From positions 434,001 to 498,000 of the forward strand of contig NZ_CP115669.1 of assembly GCF_029203285.1 (NCBI RefSeq): 64,000 bases of DNA, read 5' to 3'. The notes under the pieces are model-generated. The model was not told the origin of the DNA and made no database searches. It saw nothing but the letters and a program-made list of their open reading frames with translations. The stretch's first letter is position 1; the number at the start of each line of letters is the position of its first letter. Of this stretch, positions 39,829-48,738 are shown piece after piece. Origin of the DNA: Pseudomonas sp. PSE14 (GTDB lineage: Bacteria > Pseudomonadota > Gammaproteobacteria > Pseudomonadales > Pseudomonadaceae). Position numbers and translations under genes: made by a program.

Positions 39829-40602
39829 ATGAAACCTACCTTGCTGACGGCCCTGACGCTGGCCGTTACCACTGGCCTGCTCGGTTGCGCAGGCGCACCT
39901 CAGATGAGCTGGTCGCGAGTGGGCGATTCCGCCCAGCGCGCGGCGGTCAGCCCGGATGTCTGGGCGCCGGTGGCCGGCGCGGCGGTGATCGCCGCCGGTA
40001 ACTGGGACCACAAATGGCAACGCTCGGCGAGCGATCACGACTGGTTCTTCGGTGGCGATGCCAACCAGGCCGCCGACCGCATGCTCAATCTTGCCACCGG
40101 GTTGAGCGTGGCCACTGCCCTGGTCGCTGCGCCGAAAGAGGCGGACACCGAGGAGAAATGGAGCTGGCGCGGGCGCAACCTGGCCCTGCTGGCGGCGGAT
40201 CGCTACGCCGTGACCGGATTCGTCGAGGAGGCCAAGGAGTGGTCCGGGCGCGAGCGTCCCGATGGCGTTCCCGACGACTCCTTCCCGTCCAAGCACACTG
40301 CAGTCACCGCCGTGCACACCAGCTTCACCCGACGCAACCTGGACTACATCGACATGGACCCGACCCTGCGCTACACCGCCAAGGCCGGGCTCTACACGCT
40401 CGATGGGCTGACCGCGCTGGCGCGGGTCGAGGGCGACAAGCACTACCCCACGGACGTGCTGGTGGGCATGGCGGTGGGCAACTTCTTCGCCAACTTCACC
40501 TACAACCTGTTCCTCGAAGGGCCCGAGCGCGACCGCTACAACCTGACAGTGGTCCCCGAGACCGGCGGTGGCATGAGCCTGCGCGCGGCGATGCTGTTCT
40601 GA
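39829..40602 (+). CDS. PAP2-superfamily phosphatase lipoprotein
   Basis: A 257-residue protein. Lipobox LLGC, then a PAP2 acid-phosphatase fold: motif 1 KEWSGRERP, motif 2 SFPSKHTAV (Lys in place of the usual Gly in PSGH) and motif 3 ARVEGDKHYPTD with catalytic His. Likely dephosphorylates a lipid phosphate or similar at the envelope. Two adjacent ATG codons (39826, 39829) follow GGGGGA; the second is taken. Substrate unknown. Confidence 0.85.
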   Translation: MKPTLLTALTLAVTTGLLGCAGAPQMSWSRVGDSAQRAAVSPDVWAPVAGAAVIAAGNWDHKWQRSASDHDWFFGGDANQAADRMLNLATGLSVATALVAAPKEADTEEKWSWRGRNLALLAADRYAVTGFVEEAKEWSGRERPDGVPDDSFPSKHTAVTAVHTSFTRRNLDYIDMDPTLRYTAKAGLYTLDGLTALARVEGDKHYPTDVLVGMAVGNFFANFTYNLFLEGPERDRYNLTVVPETGGGMSLRAAMLF

Positions 40603-40657
40603 TCGGGTTGGCGTAGCGGCGGGGGCTGCGGCTAGTCTTGCCTGATTCTTTCCCTGA

Positions 40658-41401
40658 ATGAGTGCATCGATGCCGCTGCGCCTGCTGTTGTTGCTGTTAT
40701 GTCTGATCAGTGTCGCGCCGCGTGCCGATGAAGTGCTGCGTATGGCAGCGGATCGCTGGCCACCCTACGCCGACGTCCGCCTGCCGGGCGGCGGCGTGGC
40801 GGTGCACCTGGTGCGCGCGGCCTTGCAGCGTGCCGGCTACGCCAGCGAATACGTCGAGGTGCCCTGGCCGCGCGTGCTGCACGGCGTGCGTGGCGGCGAG
40901 TACGACCTGGTGGTGGACGCCTGGTACAGCGCCGACCGCGAGACCTTCGGCGAATACTCAGAGGCCTACCTGACCAACCGCGTGCGCCTGCTCAAGCGCC
41001 GTGGCTCGCCCATCACCTTCGCGCACCTTGCCGACCTTCATCCGTACCGGATTGCCGTGGTGCGGGGCTACAGCTATTCCCCCGAGTTCGACCGCGACGC
41101 GCAGTTGCAGCGGGTGCCGGTGCTCAGCTTCGCCAACGCCGCGCTGATGTTGCAGGCCGGGCGGGTGGACCTGACGCTGGAGGACGAGGTCACCGCCCGC
41201 CACCAGTTCGCTGGAGAGCTGCTGGCGATCCGGGACCAGCTGGAGTTCCTGCCGGTGCCGCTGGCGGAGAAGGGGCTGCATATCCTGGTCAGCCTGCACA
41301 ATCCCAAGCATGCGCAGATCGTGGCGGCGTTCAACGAGGCCATTCGTGCGATGCGCGCCGACGGCAGTTATGACGCGCTGATGCGGGAGCATGGGTTGTA
41401 G
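40658..41401 (+). CDS. Periplasmic amino-acid-type (SBP_bac_3) binding protein
   Basis: A 247-residue substrate-binding-like protein with signal peptide (PLRLLLLLLCLISVAPRA) and the fold pattern LRMAADRWPPYAD, PWPRVLHGVRGGEYDLVVDAWYS and ADLHPYRIAVVRGYSY. No transporter permease or ATPase genes adjoin, so it may be an orphan sensor-like binder. The start may be the ATG at 40658 or at 40670; neither has a strong ribosome binding site. Confidence 0.8.
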   Translation: MSASMPLRLLLLLLCLISVAPRADEVLRMAADRWPPYADVRLPGGGVAVHLVRAALQRAGYASEYVEVPWPRVLHGVRGGEYDLVVDAWYSADRETFGEYSEAYLTNRVRLLKRRGSPITFAHLADLHPYRIAVVRGYSYSPEFDRDAQLQRVPVLSFANAALMLQAGRVDLTLEDEVTARHQFAGELLAIRDQLEFLPVPLAEKGLHILVSLHNPKHAQIVAAFNEAIRAMRADGSYDALMREHGL

Positions 41402-41416
41402 GTCAGCCGCGAATCC

Positions 41417-41445
41417 GTTCGCGAGCAAGCTCGCTCCTACAGGGA
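41417..41445. repeat. Single REP, GAGCGAGCTTGC family
   Basis: GTTCGCGAGCAAGCTCGCTCC plus TACAGGGA, one copy, between two convergent genes. Confidence 0.85.
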
Positions 41446-41456
41446 AGGACGCGTAC

Positions 41457-43652
41457 TCAGGCTGTTTCGGCCTGCTCCGCGCCAATATCCTTCTTCAGCA
41501 GATGTGCCGCCAGCGTACGCAGGGGCGTGAGCTGCCGGCAGATCAGCGCCAGCTGGGTCTGCACCAGGCGATGCGCGTCGTCCTCCTCCTCGGGCAGCTC
41601 CTCCAGGCGCTTGGCCAGCGCATCTTCCTCGTCGCTGTAGATCGCCACCGGGCGCCGCTCGCTGAGGCGCGTGGCGATGTCGTCGAGGCTGGCGGTGAGG
41701 CGTTCGGCGGCTTCGCCGATCAGGGTGTCGCTCGGCGCCGGCGGCAGGCGGTCGCGGTGCGCGCCGAGGGCGGAAAGGTAGCTGAGCAGTGTGTGGGAGA
41801 GCACCAGGAAGCGGAAGCCGATCTCGGCGTCCTTCCGGAAGTGGCCAGGCTCCAGCAGCATGTTCGACAGCGTGGTGGAAAGCGTGGCGTCGGCGTTGTG
41901 CGCGTTGCGTCGGGCGGTGCGATAGGCGAGGTCGTCGCGCTTGCCGTTGGCGTACTGCTGCATGATCTCGCGCAGGTAACGGCTGTTGCAGGCCAGGGTG
42001 CCGCCGACCAGGCGGTGCAGGCTGCGGCCGTGCCAGTCGGGCAGGACCAGGAGCACCGCCGCGCCGGCGATCAGCGCGCCGAGCAGGGTATCGAACAGGC
42101 GCGGCAGGATCAGCCCGTAGCCGTCGCCCACCTGGTTGAAGCAGAACAGCACCAGCAGCGTGATCGCCGCCGTGGCCAGGGTGTAGCGGGTGCTTCGCGT
42201 GGCAAAGAAGGCAACCCCGGCAATCACCGCCAGCAGCGACTGGATCAGCGGGTTGGGGAACAGGTCGATCAGCGCCCAGCCGGCCACCAGGCCGATCAGC
42301 GTGCCGAAAATTCGCTGCACCAGGCGGATGCGCGTGGCGCCGTAGTTCGGCTGGCAGACGAACACGGTGGTCAGCATGATCCAGTAGCCCTGGGTCGGGT
42401 GGATCAGGTGCAGCACGCCGTAGCCGGCGGCCAGCGCCAATGACAGGCGCAGGGCGTGGCGGAACAGCAGCGAGGTCGGCGAGACCTGCAGGCGGATGCG
42501 CTCCAGCGCATCCTTGAACGAGCGTGGTGAGCGGTCCAGTAGGGTGCTGTCCTGCTCGTCGTCCAGTGCGTCGGGGTTGCTTGCGCCACTGAGCTTGCGG
42601 TCCAGCGTGGTGAGGTTGGCAGCCAGTGCGCCGAGCGAGCGCAGCAGTCCGCGCCAGGCCGGGTTGCCCTGCTGGCGCAGGTACTCCAGCGAGGCGTTGA
42701 GGTCGGCCAGGGCCAGTTCGCTGTCGTTGTAGTCGAACGGCTGGCGCAGCTGGATGGCTTTCGCCAGCGCCCTGCAGGCCTTGCCCTGCTGGTTGAGCAG
42801 GCGCTGGCAGCGGAACAGCACGTCGCTGTGGAAGAAGGCTTCTGCCAGCTGGTTGTACGGATAGTGCGAGGAGCTGGCGCGCTCGTGGACGTCCTGGGCG
42901 ATGAAGTAGAGCTTCAGGTAGCGGCTGATCTTCGGGCTCGGCCGGCCGTGGGAGAGGCGCGCGAGAATGGTTTCCTTGGCCTGGTTGAGCGCCACCACCA
43001 CGCGGCCATTCTGCCGCGCCAGGGCCAGGCGCTGGGCCTCGACGTCGAGCTGGCGCAGCGGCTCCAGCAGGGTCGACTTGATCTTCAGGTACTGGCCCAG
43101 TTCGAGGAACAGCCGGGCCAGGCTCTGCTGCACCGGCTGGTTGGCGAACAGCGCGTTCCACAGCACCGACAGCAGGCCGTACCAGCCGGCGCCGATCACC
43201 AGCAGCGCCGGCTCGCGCCAGAAGTCGCTGGGCGTGCCGCCGCGCTGGTCGACCCCGATCATGGTGTAGATCGACAGGATCAGCGTGGCCGAGGCGATGG
43301 CTGCGTAGCGTTCGCCCAGGGCGCCGAGCAAGGTCATGGCGAAGGTCGAGAGTGCAAGGCCGGCGACGAAAATGAATGGGTAGGGGAACAGCAGCTCCAC
43401 CGCCAGCGAGGCGATGCTGAAGCACGCCAGGGTCACCAGCAGCGCCTGCAGGCGGCCCAGCCAGTGATCGTCGGTTTCCGCCAGGGCGCTGGCGATGACC
43501 CCTAGGAACAACGGGATCACCAGCTCCGGCCGGCCCTGCAGCCAGCACACGAGCATGACCCCGCTCAGGGCGACGAATACCCGCAGGCTGTAGGCGAACT
43601 TGTCCAGCGCCCAGAGGCGCCGCAGGGACTGGAGCAGTGGGGAGGAGAACAT
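41457..43652 (-). CDS. yccS: YccS-like FUSC-family inner-membrane protein
   Basis: A 731-residue aromatic-acid-exporter-like protein. Two hydrophobic blocks of about six helices each (about 20-165 and 395-525) flank a large cytoplasmic domain, the YccS/YhfK/FUSC layout. The second block contains the FUSC motif YWIMLTTVFVCQPNYGATR and RIFGTLIG. The C-terminal domain is helical and charged. Physiological substrate is unknown. Fits PA0454 of PAO1 by position (from memory). Weak GGAAG site before the ATG. Confidence 0.88.
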   Translation of the reverse strand: MFSSPLLQSLRRLWALDKFAYSLRVFVALSGVMLVCWLQGRPELVIPLFLGVIASALAETDDHWLGRLQALLVTLACFSIASLAVELLFPYPFIFVAGLALSTFAMTLLGALGERYAAIASATLILSIYTMIGVDQRGGTPSDFWREPALLVIGAGWYGLLSVLWNALFANQPVQQSLARLFLELGQYLKIKSTLLEPLRQLDVEAQRLALARQNGRVVVALNQAKETILARLSHGRPSPKISRYLKLYFIAQDVHERASSSHYPYNQLAEAFFHSDVLFRCQRLLNQQGKACRALAKAIQLRQPFDYNDSELALADLNASLEYLRQQGNPAWRGLLRSLGALAANLTTLDRKLSGASNPDALDDEQDSTLLDRSPRSFKDALERIRLQVSPTSLLFRHALRLSLALAAGYGVLHLIHPTQGYWIMLTTVFVCQPNYGATRIRLVQRIFGTLIGLVAGWALIDLFPNPLIQSLLAVIAGVAFFATRSTRYTLATAAITLLVLFCFNQVGDGYGLILPRLFDTLLGALIAGAAVLLVLPDWHGRSLHRLVGGTLACNSRYLREIMQQYANGKRDDLAYRTARRNAHNADATLSTTLSNMLLEPGHFRKDAEIGFRFLVLSHTLLSYLSALGAHRDRLPPAPSDTLIGEAAERLTASLDDIATRLSERRPVAIYSDEEDALAKRLEELPEEEDDAHRLVQTQLALICRQLTPLRTLAAHLLKKDIGAEQAETA

Positions 43653-43756
43653 GCGCGTGCGGGACTTCCGGGTGTCTGCGCTCAGACTAGCGGAACGTCT
43701 GCCGCGCTGCTATCGCGAGTGCGACACGCAGCTGTCTTGGCTGCGCAGAGGGGCTT

Positions 43757-43839
43757 TTCGTAGGAGCGAGCTTGCTCGCGAACGGTGTTTGCCGGCGATA
43801 CCGATGCCGTGCGGTTCGCGAGCAAGCTCGCTCCTACAG
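43757..43839. repeat. REP pair, GAGCGAGCTTGC family, inverted
   Basis: TTCGTAGGAGCGAGCTTGC... (43757-43783) and its inverted copy (43813-43839) with 29 bases between. Lies between dbpA and yccS. Confidence 0.88.
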
Positions 43840-43848
43840 AAGAGCCAC

Positions 43849-45225
43849 TCAGAGAATTCGCGCCTTGAACGAACGGCCCTTGATCTTGCCTTCGTTGAAG
43901 TGTTTCAGCGCCTGCCTGGCGACGTCGCGTTCCACGGCGACGAAGGCCTGGAAGTCGAAGATGGCGATCTTGCCGACCTGGGTACCTTTCAGGCCCGCGT
44001 CGCCGGTCAGCGCGCCGAGGATGTCGCCAGGGCGCAGCTTGTCCTTGCGCCCGCCGGCGATGGCCAGGGTGGTCATCGGCGGCAGCAGCGGGGCGTCGTT
44101 GGCCTTGAGGAAGTCGATGCGCTCCCAGTTCAGCGGCGCGCCCTGCAGGTCCTCGATGGCCTGGGCGCGGCTGGCCTCCGCGGGGGTGACCAGCGACAGC
44201 GCCAGGCCCTTCTCGCCGGCGCGGCCGCTACGGCCGATGCGGTGCACGTGGACCTGCGCATCGCGCGACAGTTCGACGTTGATCACCGCTTCCAGCGCGG
44301 CGATGTCCAGCCCGCGGGCGGCTACGTCGGTGGCCACCAGCACGCTGCAACTGCGGTTGGCGAACATGGTCAGCACCTGGTCGCGCTCGCGCTGCTCCAG
44401 GTCGCCGTGCAGGGCCAGGGCGGAAATCTTGCGGGCGTTGAGCTGCTCCACCACTTCCATGCACTGCTGGCGGGTATGACAGAAGGCCACGCAGGACTGC
44501 GGACGGAAATGCTGAAGCAGGCGTACGACGGCATCGAGACGCTGCTTTGGATCGATCTCGTAGAAGTGCTGTTCGATCTGAGTGTCGTCGTGCAGCGCCT
44601 CCACTTCCACGCGCTCGGGATTCTTCAGGAACTTGGCCGCCAGTTGCCCGATGCCTTCGGGGTAGGTGGCGGAGAACAGTAGGGTCTGCCGGCGCGTCGG
44701 CAACTGGCCGATGATGTCGGCGATGCTGTCGTAGAAGCCCATGTCGAGCATGCGGTCGGCTTCGTCCAGCACCAGGGTGTTCAGGCCGTCGAGTTTCAGG
44801 GTCTCGCGGCGCAGGTGCTCCTGCACCCGGCCCGGAGTGCCGACCACCACATGGGCGCCGTGTTCCAGCGAGCCGATCTGCGGGCCGAAGGGCACGCCGC
44901 CGCAGAGGGTCAGCACCTTGATGTTGTCGGCGGCGCGGGCCAGGCGGCGGATTTCCTTGGCCACCTGGTCGGCCAGCTCGCGGGTCGGGCACAGCACCAG
45001 CGCCTGGCAGCCGAAGTAGCGCGGATTCAGCGGACTGAGCAGGCCGATGCCGAAGGCGGCGGTCTTGCCGCTGCCGGTCTTGGCCTGGGCGATGAGGTCG
45101 CGGCCCTTGAGGATCGCAGGCAAGGCGGCGGCCTGGATCGGGGTCATCTCGCGGTAGCCGAGGGAATCGAGGTTGGCCAGCAGGTCGGCCGACAGGGGAA
45201 GGCTGGAGAATGCGGAGGTGGTCAC
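43849..45225 (-). CDS. dbpA: DbpA, ATP-dependent RNA helicase
   Basis: A 458-residue DEAD-box helicase of large-subunit ribosome assembly. Q motif, Walker A AKTGSGKT at 48-55, DEAD in LDEADRMLDMGF, SAT, and HRIGRSGRAG are visible; the C-terminal RNA-binding domain (about 385-458, DKLRPGDILGAL...RSFKARIL) that binds 23S hairpin 92 is present. No ATG fits; a GTG at 45225 gives the expected 458 residues, with no clear Shine-Dalgarno. Divergent from the cold-shock gene. Confidence 0.95.
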   Translation of the reverse strand: MTTSAFSSLPLSADLLANLDSLGYREMTPIQAAALPAILKGRDLIAQAKTGSGKTAAFGIGLLSPLNPRYFGCQALVLCPTRELADQVAKEIRRLARAADNIKVLTLCGGVPFGPQIGSLEHGAHVVVGTPGRVQEHLRRETLKLDGLNTLVLDEADRMLDMGFYDSIADIIGQLPTRRQTLLFSATYPEGIGQLAAKFLKNPERVEVEALHDDTQIEQHFYEIDPKQRLDAVVRLLQHFRPQSCVAFCHTRQQCMEVVEQLNARKISALALHGDLEQRERDQVLTMFANRSCSVLVATDVAARGLDIAALEAVINVELSRDAQVHVHRIGRSGRAGEKGLALSLVTPAEASRAQAIEDLQGAPLNWERIDFLKANDAPLLPPMTTLAIAGGRKDKLRPGDILGALTGDAGLKGTQVGKIAIFDFQAFVAVERDVARQALKHFNEGKIKGRSFKARIL

Positions 45226-45546
45226 GAAAGAGGCCCGGGTGAATCCATATGGCCGCGCAGTGTAGCAGGCGGGCGCCTTCCAGCGGGCCGGGATACCGGC
45301 GGTGCAAGGCTTTGCGGCCACTCGTCAGAAAACGCGCGACCGGGCACATATGGTTTTTTATACAGATTCGCTTTCCGCAGATTTTTGTCGTAGAGTGCCT
45401 GAACTGTGTTTGCATGGGTCGCCGTCGATCGTGACCTGATGCGGTCGGTTATTCCACCCCGTCCTGCTCGACTCCTTGTAACTCCTTGCAACTCAGTTCC
45501 TGGCCACTTGCGTGGCTAATTTCCAATTCGTTCCAAGGAGAACACC
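45226..45546. other. dbpA-csp divergent region
   Basis: A 321-bp region without a gene. AT-rich segment near 45350-45390 (ATGGTTTTTTATACAG, GATTTTTGTCG) probably holds promoters; the 5' leader of the cold-shock gene is likely long, as in cspA genes, ending with CCAAGGAGAACACC. Confidence 0.5.
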
Positions 45547-45759
45547 ATGTCGAATCGTCAGAACGGCACCGTCAAGTGGTTCAACGAGACCAAAGGCTAC
45601 GGCTTCATTACCCCGGAAAGCGGCCCGGACGTATTCGTTCACTTCCGCGCTATCGAAGGTAACGGCTTCAAGACCCTGGCCGAAGGCCAGAAGGTCAGCT
45701 TCGAAGTCGTGCAGGGCCAGAAAGGCATGCAGGCCGAGCGCGTTCAGGTGATCAACTAA
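45547..45759 (+). CDS. Cold-shock-domain protein (CspA family)
   Basis: A 70-residue single CSD protein that binds single-stranded RNA/DNA. RNP1 is KGYGFIT and RNP2 VFVHF; opening [23 protein letters not shown] lies 6 bp upstream. Fits PAO1 PA0456 next to dbpA (from memory); both act on RNA structure. A terminator follows 22 bp later. Confidence 0.96.
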   Translation: MSNRQNGTVKWFNETKGYGFITPESGPDVFVHFRAIEGNGFKTLAEGQKVSFEVVQGQKGMQAERVQVIN

Positions 45760-45781
45760 GATCCCCTGGCGTCAGCCAAAG

Positions 45782-45813
45782 AACCCCGGGTGGAAACATC
45801 CGGGGTTTTTTAT
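45782..45813 (+). terminator. Terminator of cold-shock gene
   Basis: AACCCCGGGTG-GAAA-CATCCGGGGTT (11 pairs including one G-T) followed by TTTTTATT. Confidence 0.9.
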
Positions 45814-45852
45814 TGCCTAAAGCTGCCGTTATCCCTTCCGGAGTCTCCATCC

Positions 45853-46389
45853 ATGTCGTCGCCTGTCCTCCGCCTGCTGGTCCTTGGTCTGTTCGCCTTT
45901 ACCGGCACCTGCGCCATTGCGGCCGACGAGCCGGCTCAGCCCGTCCAGCCGGCCCAGCCCAGCACCTGGGGCTGGACCGAGACGATCAAGCTGATGCCCG
46001 AGGAGACCGCGCTCAAGGCCCGGCTGGATACCGGGGCGCAGACGTCCACGATGGACGCGCGCAACATCACCCGGATCAAGAAGAACAACGAGCGCTGGGT
46101 GCAGTACGACGTGATGGTCACCGACCCCGCGACCGGCAAGGAGCTGCGCCTGCCCTTCGAGCGCAAGATCGAGCGCGTCCTGAAGTTCCACTCCGCCAAT
46201 GGCGTCGAGCGCAGCCCGGTGGTGCTGATGGACGTATGCCTGGGCAACAAGGTCTACCGTGAGCAGTTCTCCCTGCGCGACCGCCAGGCCCAGGAATTCC
46301 CGGTACTGCTCGGCCGCCGCAGCCTGGAGCACATGGGCACGGTGGACTCGTCCAAGACCCAGACTCTGGCGCCCAGCTGCAAGCCCTGA
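45853..46389 (+). CDS. PF05618-type retropepsin-like protein (copy A)
   Basis: A 178-residue exported protein: signal peptide LRLLVLGLFAFTGTCAIAA, then a domain with aspartyl-protease-like LDTGAQTSTMDA and the partner strand RSPVVLMDVCLGNKVYREQFSLRDR. Pfam calls this family a zinc protease, but the DTGA motif suggests a retropepsin fold; activity is unproven. The gene ends in TGA directly abutting the MFS gene stop. A second member lies at 50339-50866. Confidence 0.8.
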   Translation: MSSPVLRLLVLGLFAFTGTCAIAADEPAQPVQPAQPSTWGWTETIKLMPEETALKARLDTGAQTSTMDARNITRIKKNNERWVQYDVMVTDPATGKELRLPFERKIERVLKFHSANGVERSPVVLMDVCLGNKVYREQFSLRDRQAQEFPVLLGRRSLEHMGTVDSSKTQTLAPSCKP

Positions 46390-47826
46390 TCAGTGCTCGT
46401 TGACGTCGTTTTCCGGGTCGACCCGGCGCGGCGTGGTGCGGCCGTCCTCTGAGTTGAGCTGGAAGAAGATCGCCGCCGCCAGCATCGACATCAGTCCGAC
46501 GCTCAGATAGGTCGCGTGGAAGGCCGACAGCACGTCGCCCTGGGCGCTTTCCAGATCGCCATTGAAGCCCCCCAGCAGCGCCGCCGCACAGGCCACGCCC
46601 AGGCCGATGGACAGCTGCATCACCACCGAAAGCAGGCTGTTGCCGGCGCTGGCGTTGTCGTCGCGCAGGTCGATCAGGGTCAGGGTGTTCATCGCGGTGA
46701 ACTGCAATGAGTTGATCCCGCCCAGCACCGCCAGCTGAACCAGCAGCAGCGGGTAGGAAACGTCCTGGTCCACCAGCCCGAGGCTGGCGATCATCGCCCC
46801 CAGCAGCAGCGTGTTGCCCACCAGCAGCCTGCGGTAGCCGAACAGCTCCAGCAGCGGCTTGGCCAGTGACTTGATGACCATGGCCGCCAGCGCCATCGGG
46901 ATCATGGTCATGCCCGCCTTGGCCGGCGAATAGCCCAGCCCCACTTGCAACAGCAGCGGCGTGAGGAAGGGCAGGGAACCGCTGCCCAGGCGCGCAAACA
47001 GGTTGCCCAGCACGCCCACGGCGAAGGTGCGGGTCTGGAACAGCGCCGGCGGGAACAGCGGCGCTTCGATCTTCAGCGCGCGCAGCCAGTAGGCCGCCAG
47101 CAGTACCAGCCCGCCCACCAGCAGCAGGACCACGCGCACGTGGGGCATGTGCAGCTCGCCCAGGCCCTCCAGGGCGATGGTGATCAGCACCATGGCGCCG
47201 CCGAAGAGCAGGAAGCCGACGCTGTCGAAGCGCGTGGCGCGCACGCCGCGCAGGTCCGGCATCAGGCGCAGGGCGACGAGGAAGCCGACCAGCCCCACCG
47301 GCAGGTTGATCAGGAAGATCCAGTGCCAGCTGGCGTATTCCACCAGCCAGCCGCCCATGGTCGGGCCGGCCAGCGGGCCGAGCAGGCCGGGGATGGTGAC
47401 GAAGCTGAGAATCCGCACCAGTTCGCTGCGCGGGTAGACCCGCAGTATCACCAGTCGCCCCACCGGCATCATCAGTGCGCCGCCGATACCCTGCACCACC
47501 CGCGCGCCGACCAAGGTGCCGAGGGTCGGCGACAGCGCGCAGAGCAGCGAGCCAAGGCTGAACAGGAAGATCGCGAAGAGGAATACCCGGCGCGTGCCGA
47601 AGCGGTCGGAAATCCACCCGGAGGAGGGGATCAGCAGCGCCACCGTGAGCAGGTAGGCGATCACCACGCCCTGCATGCGCAGCGGGTCTTCGTTGAGCGA
47701 ACGGGCCATGCTCGGCAGCGCGGTGTTGAGGATGGTGCCGTCCAGGGCCTGCATGAAGAAGGCGATGGCCACCAGCCAGGGCAACAGGCGGGCCACGCGG
47801 GGCGTCAGGGTGAAGGGTTCGCTCAT
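46390..47826 (-). CDS. MFS transporter, DHA2 (MdtD/EmrB-like) family
   Basis: A 478-residue drug:proton antiporter-like protein with about 14 hydrophobic segments. Motif A DRFGTRRVF, the LDGTILNTALPSMA motif of DHA2 in the first helix and motif C GPLAGPTMGGWL. The substrate is unknown. It is single and divergent from the DUF2780 genes; convergent with the copy A PF05618 gene. Fits PA0458 of PAO1 (from memory). Confidence 0.88.
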   Translation of the reverse strand: MSEPFTLTPRVARLLPWLVAIAFFMQALDGTILNTALPSMARSLNEDPLRMQGVVIAYLLTVALLIPSSGWISDRFGTRRVFLFAIFLFSLGSLLCALSPTLGTLVGARVVQGIGGALMMPVGRLVILRVYPRSELVRILSFVTIPGLLGPLAGPTMGGWLVEYASWHWIFLINLPVGLVGFLVALRLMPDLRGVRATRFDSVGFLLFGGAMVLITIALEGLGELHMPHVRVVLLLVGGLVLLAAYWLRALKIEAPLFPPALFQTRTFAVGVLGNLFARLGSGSLPFLTPLLLQVGLGYSPAKAGMTMIPMALAAMVIKSLAKPLLELFGYRRLLVGNTLLLGAMIASLGLVDQDVSYPLLLVQLAVLGGINSLQFTAMNTLTLIDLRDDNASAGNSLLSVVMQLSIGLGVACAAALLGGFNGDLESAQGDVLSAFHATYLSVGLMSMLAAAIFFQLNSEDGRTTPRRVDPENDVNEH

Positions 47827-48103
47827 GGTCGATCCATCGGTCAGGAATGGCTCTAGCTTAGGGAATCTTGGCGCGACTGGGGAAATCCACGTGCGGATCG
47901 CCGCCGGCGGTTCGCAACGCGCTCCAGTGGATCAGCTTCCCCACTCTGGAACCGCTGTGCTAGACCTTTACCGGTCACTTTTTTCCGCGCTTGCGATGGC
48001 GTGCCGGGTTTCGCCGCAAACGCCTGGCATGGCGGAACGATGTCACCCCCGGCCGGTCGATATGGCGTCCGGTCGCTTGCCGGAATTCCCAGAGGAGACA
48101 GCG

Positions 48104-48637
48104 ATGTCCGTCAAACCCCGAATCACCCTCGCCCTGGCCGCTGTGCTGGCGGCATCTTCCGCATTTGCCTTCAACCTCGGCGACGCCGCCAAGGCGGTGT
48201 CCGGTGCCACCGGCGGGAGCACCGCCCAGGTCGCCACCACGCCGCAGACCAGCGGCCTGCTCGGCGCCCTGACCGGCCAGCTCGGGGTCAGCGACGAACA
48301 AGCCGTAGGCGGCACCGGGGCGTTGCTGGGGCTGGCCAAGAACAAACTCAGCGGCGGCGACTACTCGCAGCTGCTCAAGGCCGTTCCCGGCCTCGACAAG
48401 CTGTCCGGCGCCAGTGCGTTGAGCGGTCTGGGCGGCCAGCTCGGCGGCACGGCGTCCAGCAGCATGCTGGGCAACGTCAGCAGCCTGGGCGATGTGAACA
48501 AGGCCTTCGGTGCGCTGGGCATGGACCAGAGCATGACCGGCAAGTTCGCCGGCGTGCTGCTGGACTACTTCGGCAAGCAGGGTGTGAACAGCCAGGTGCT
48601 GAGCAGCCTGAGCGGGCTGTGGGGCGCAGGCGCCTGA
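48104..48637 (+). CDS. DUF2780 secreted protein, copy 1
   Basis: A 177-residue exported protein with signal peptide (ITLALAAVLAASSAFA) and Gly/Ala/Leu-rich DUF2780 body: LTGQLGVSDEQAVGGTGALL, MDQSMTGKFAGVLLDYF. Function is unknown; related VcgC/VcgE proteins are described only by name. GAGGAGA precedes the ATG at 48104. A 277-bp gap separates it from the divergent MFS gene and a terminator follows. Confidence 0.82.
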   Translation: MSVKPRITLALAAVLAASSAFAFNLGDAAKAVSGATGGSTAQVATTPQTSGLLGALTGQLGVSDEQAVGGTGALLGLAKNKLSGGDYSQLLKAVPGLDKLSGASALSGLGGQLGGTASSSMLGNVSSLGDVNKAFGALGMDQSMTGKFAGVLLDYFGKQGVNSQVLSSLSGLWGAGA

Positions 48638-48640
48638 GTT

Positions 48641-48680
48641 AGCGGGCCGCCGGACGGCGCGGAACCGCCGGCGGCCCGCT
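48641..48680 (+). terminator. Terminator between the two DUF2780 genes
   Basis: Perfect 13-bp stem AGCGGGCCGCCGG / CCGGCGGCCCGCT with a 14-base loop, then TTGTCAT. It separates the tandem genes, so each probably has its own promoter. Confidence 0.75.
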
Positions 48681-48738
48681 TTGTCATATCGACGACCCGG
48701 TCCCTGTTCGGGGCCGGGCATCCTCTCCGGAGCCGTCG

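Noticed and set aside
40670-41401. ABC transporter operon around the periplasmic binding protein
   Set aside because: No permease or ATPase gene lies on either side; neighbours are a PAP2 lipoprotein and YccS.
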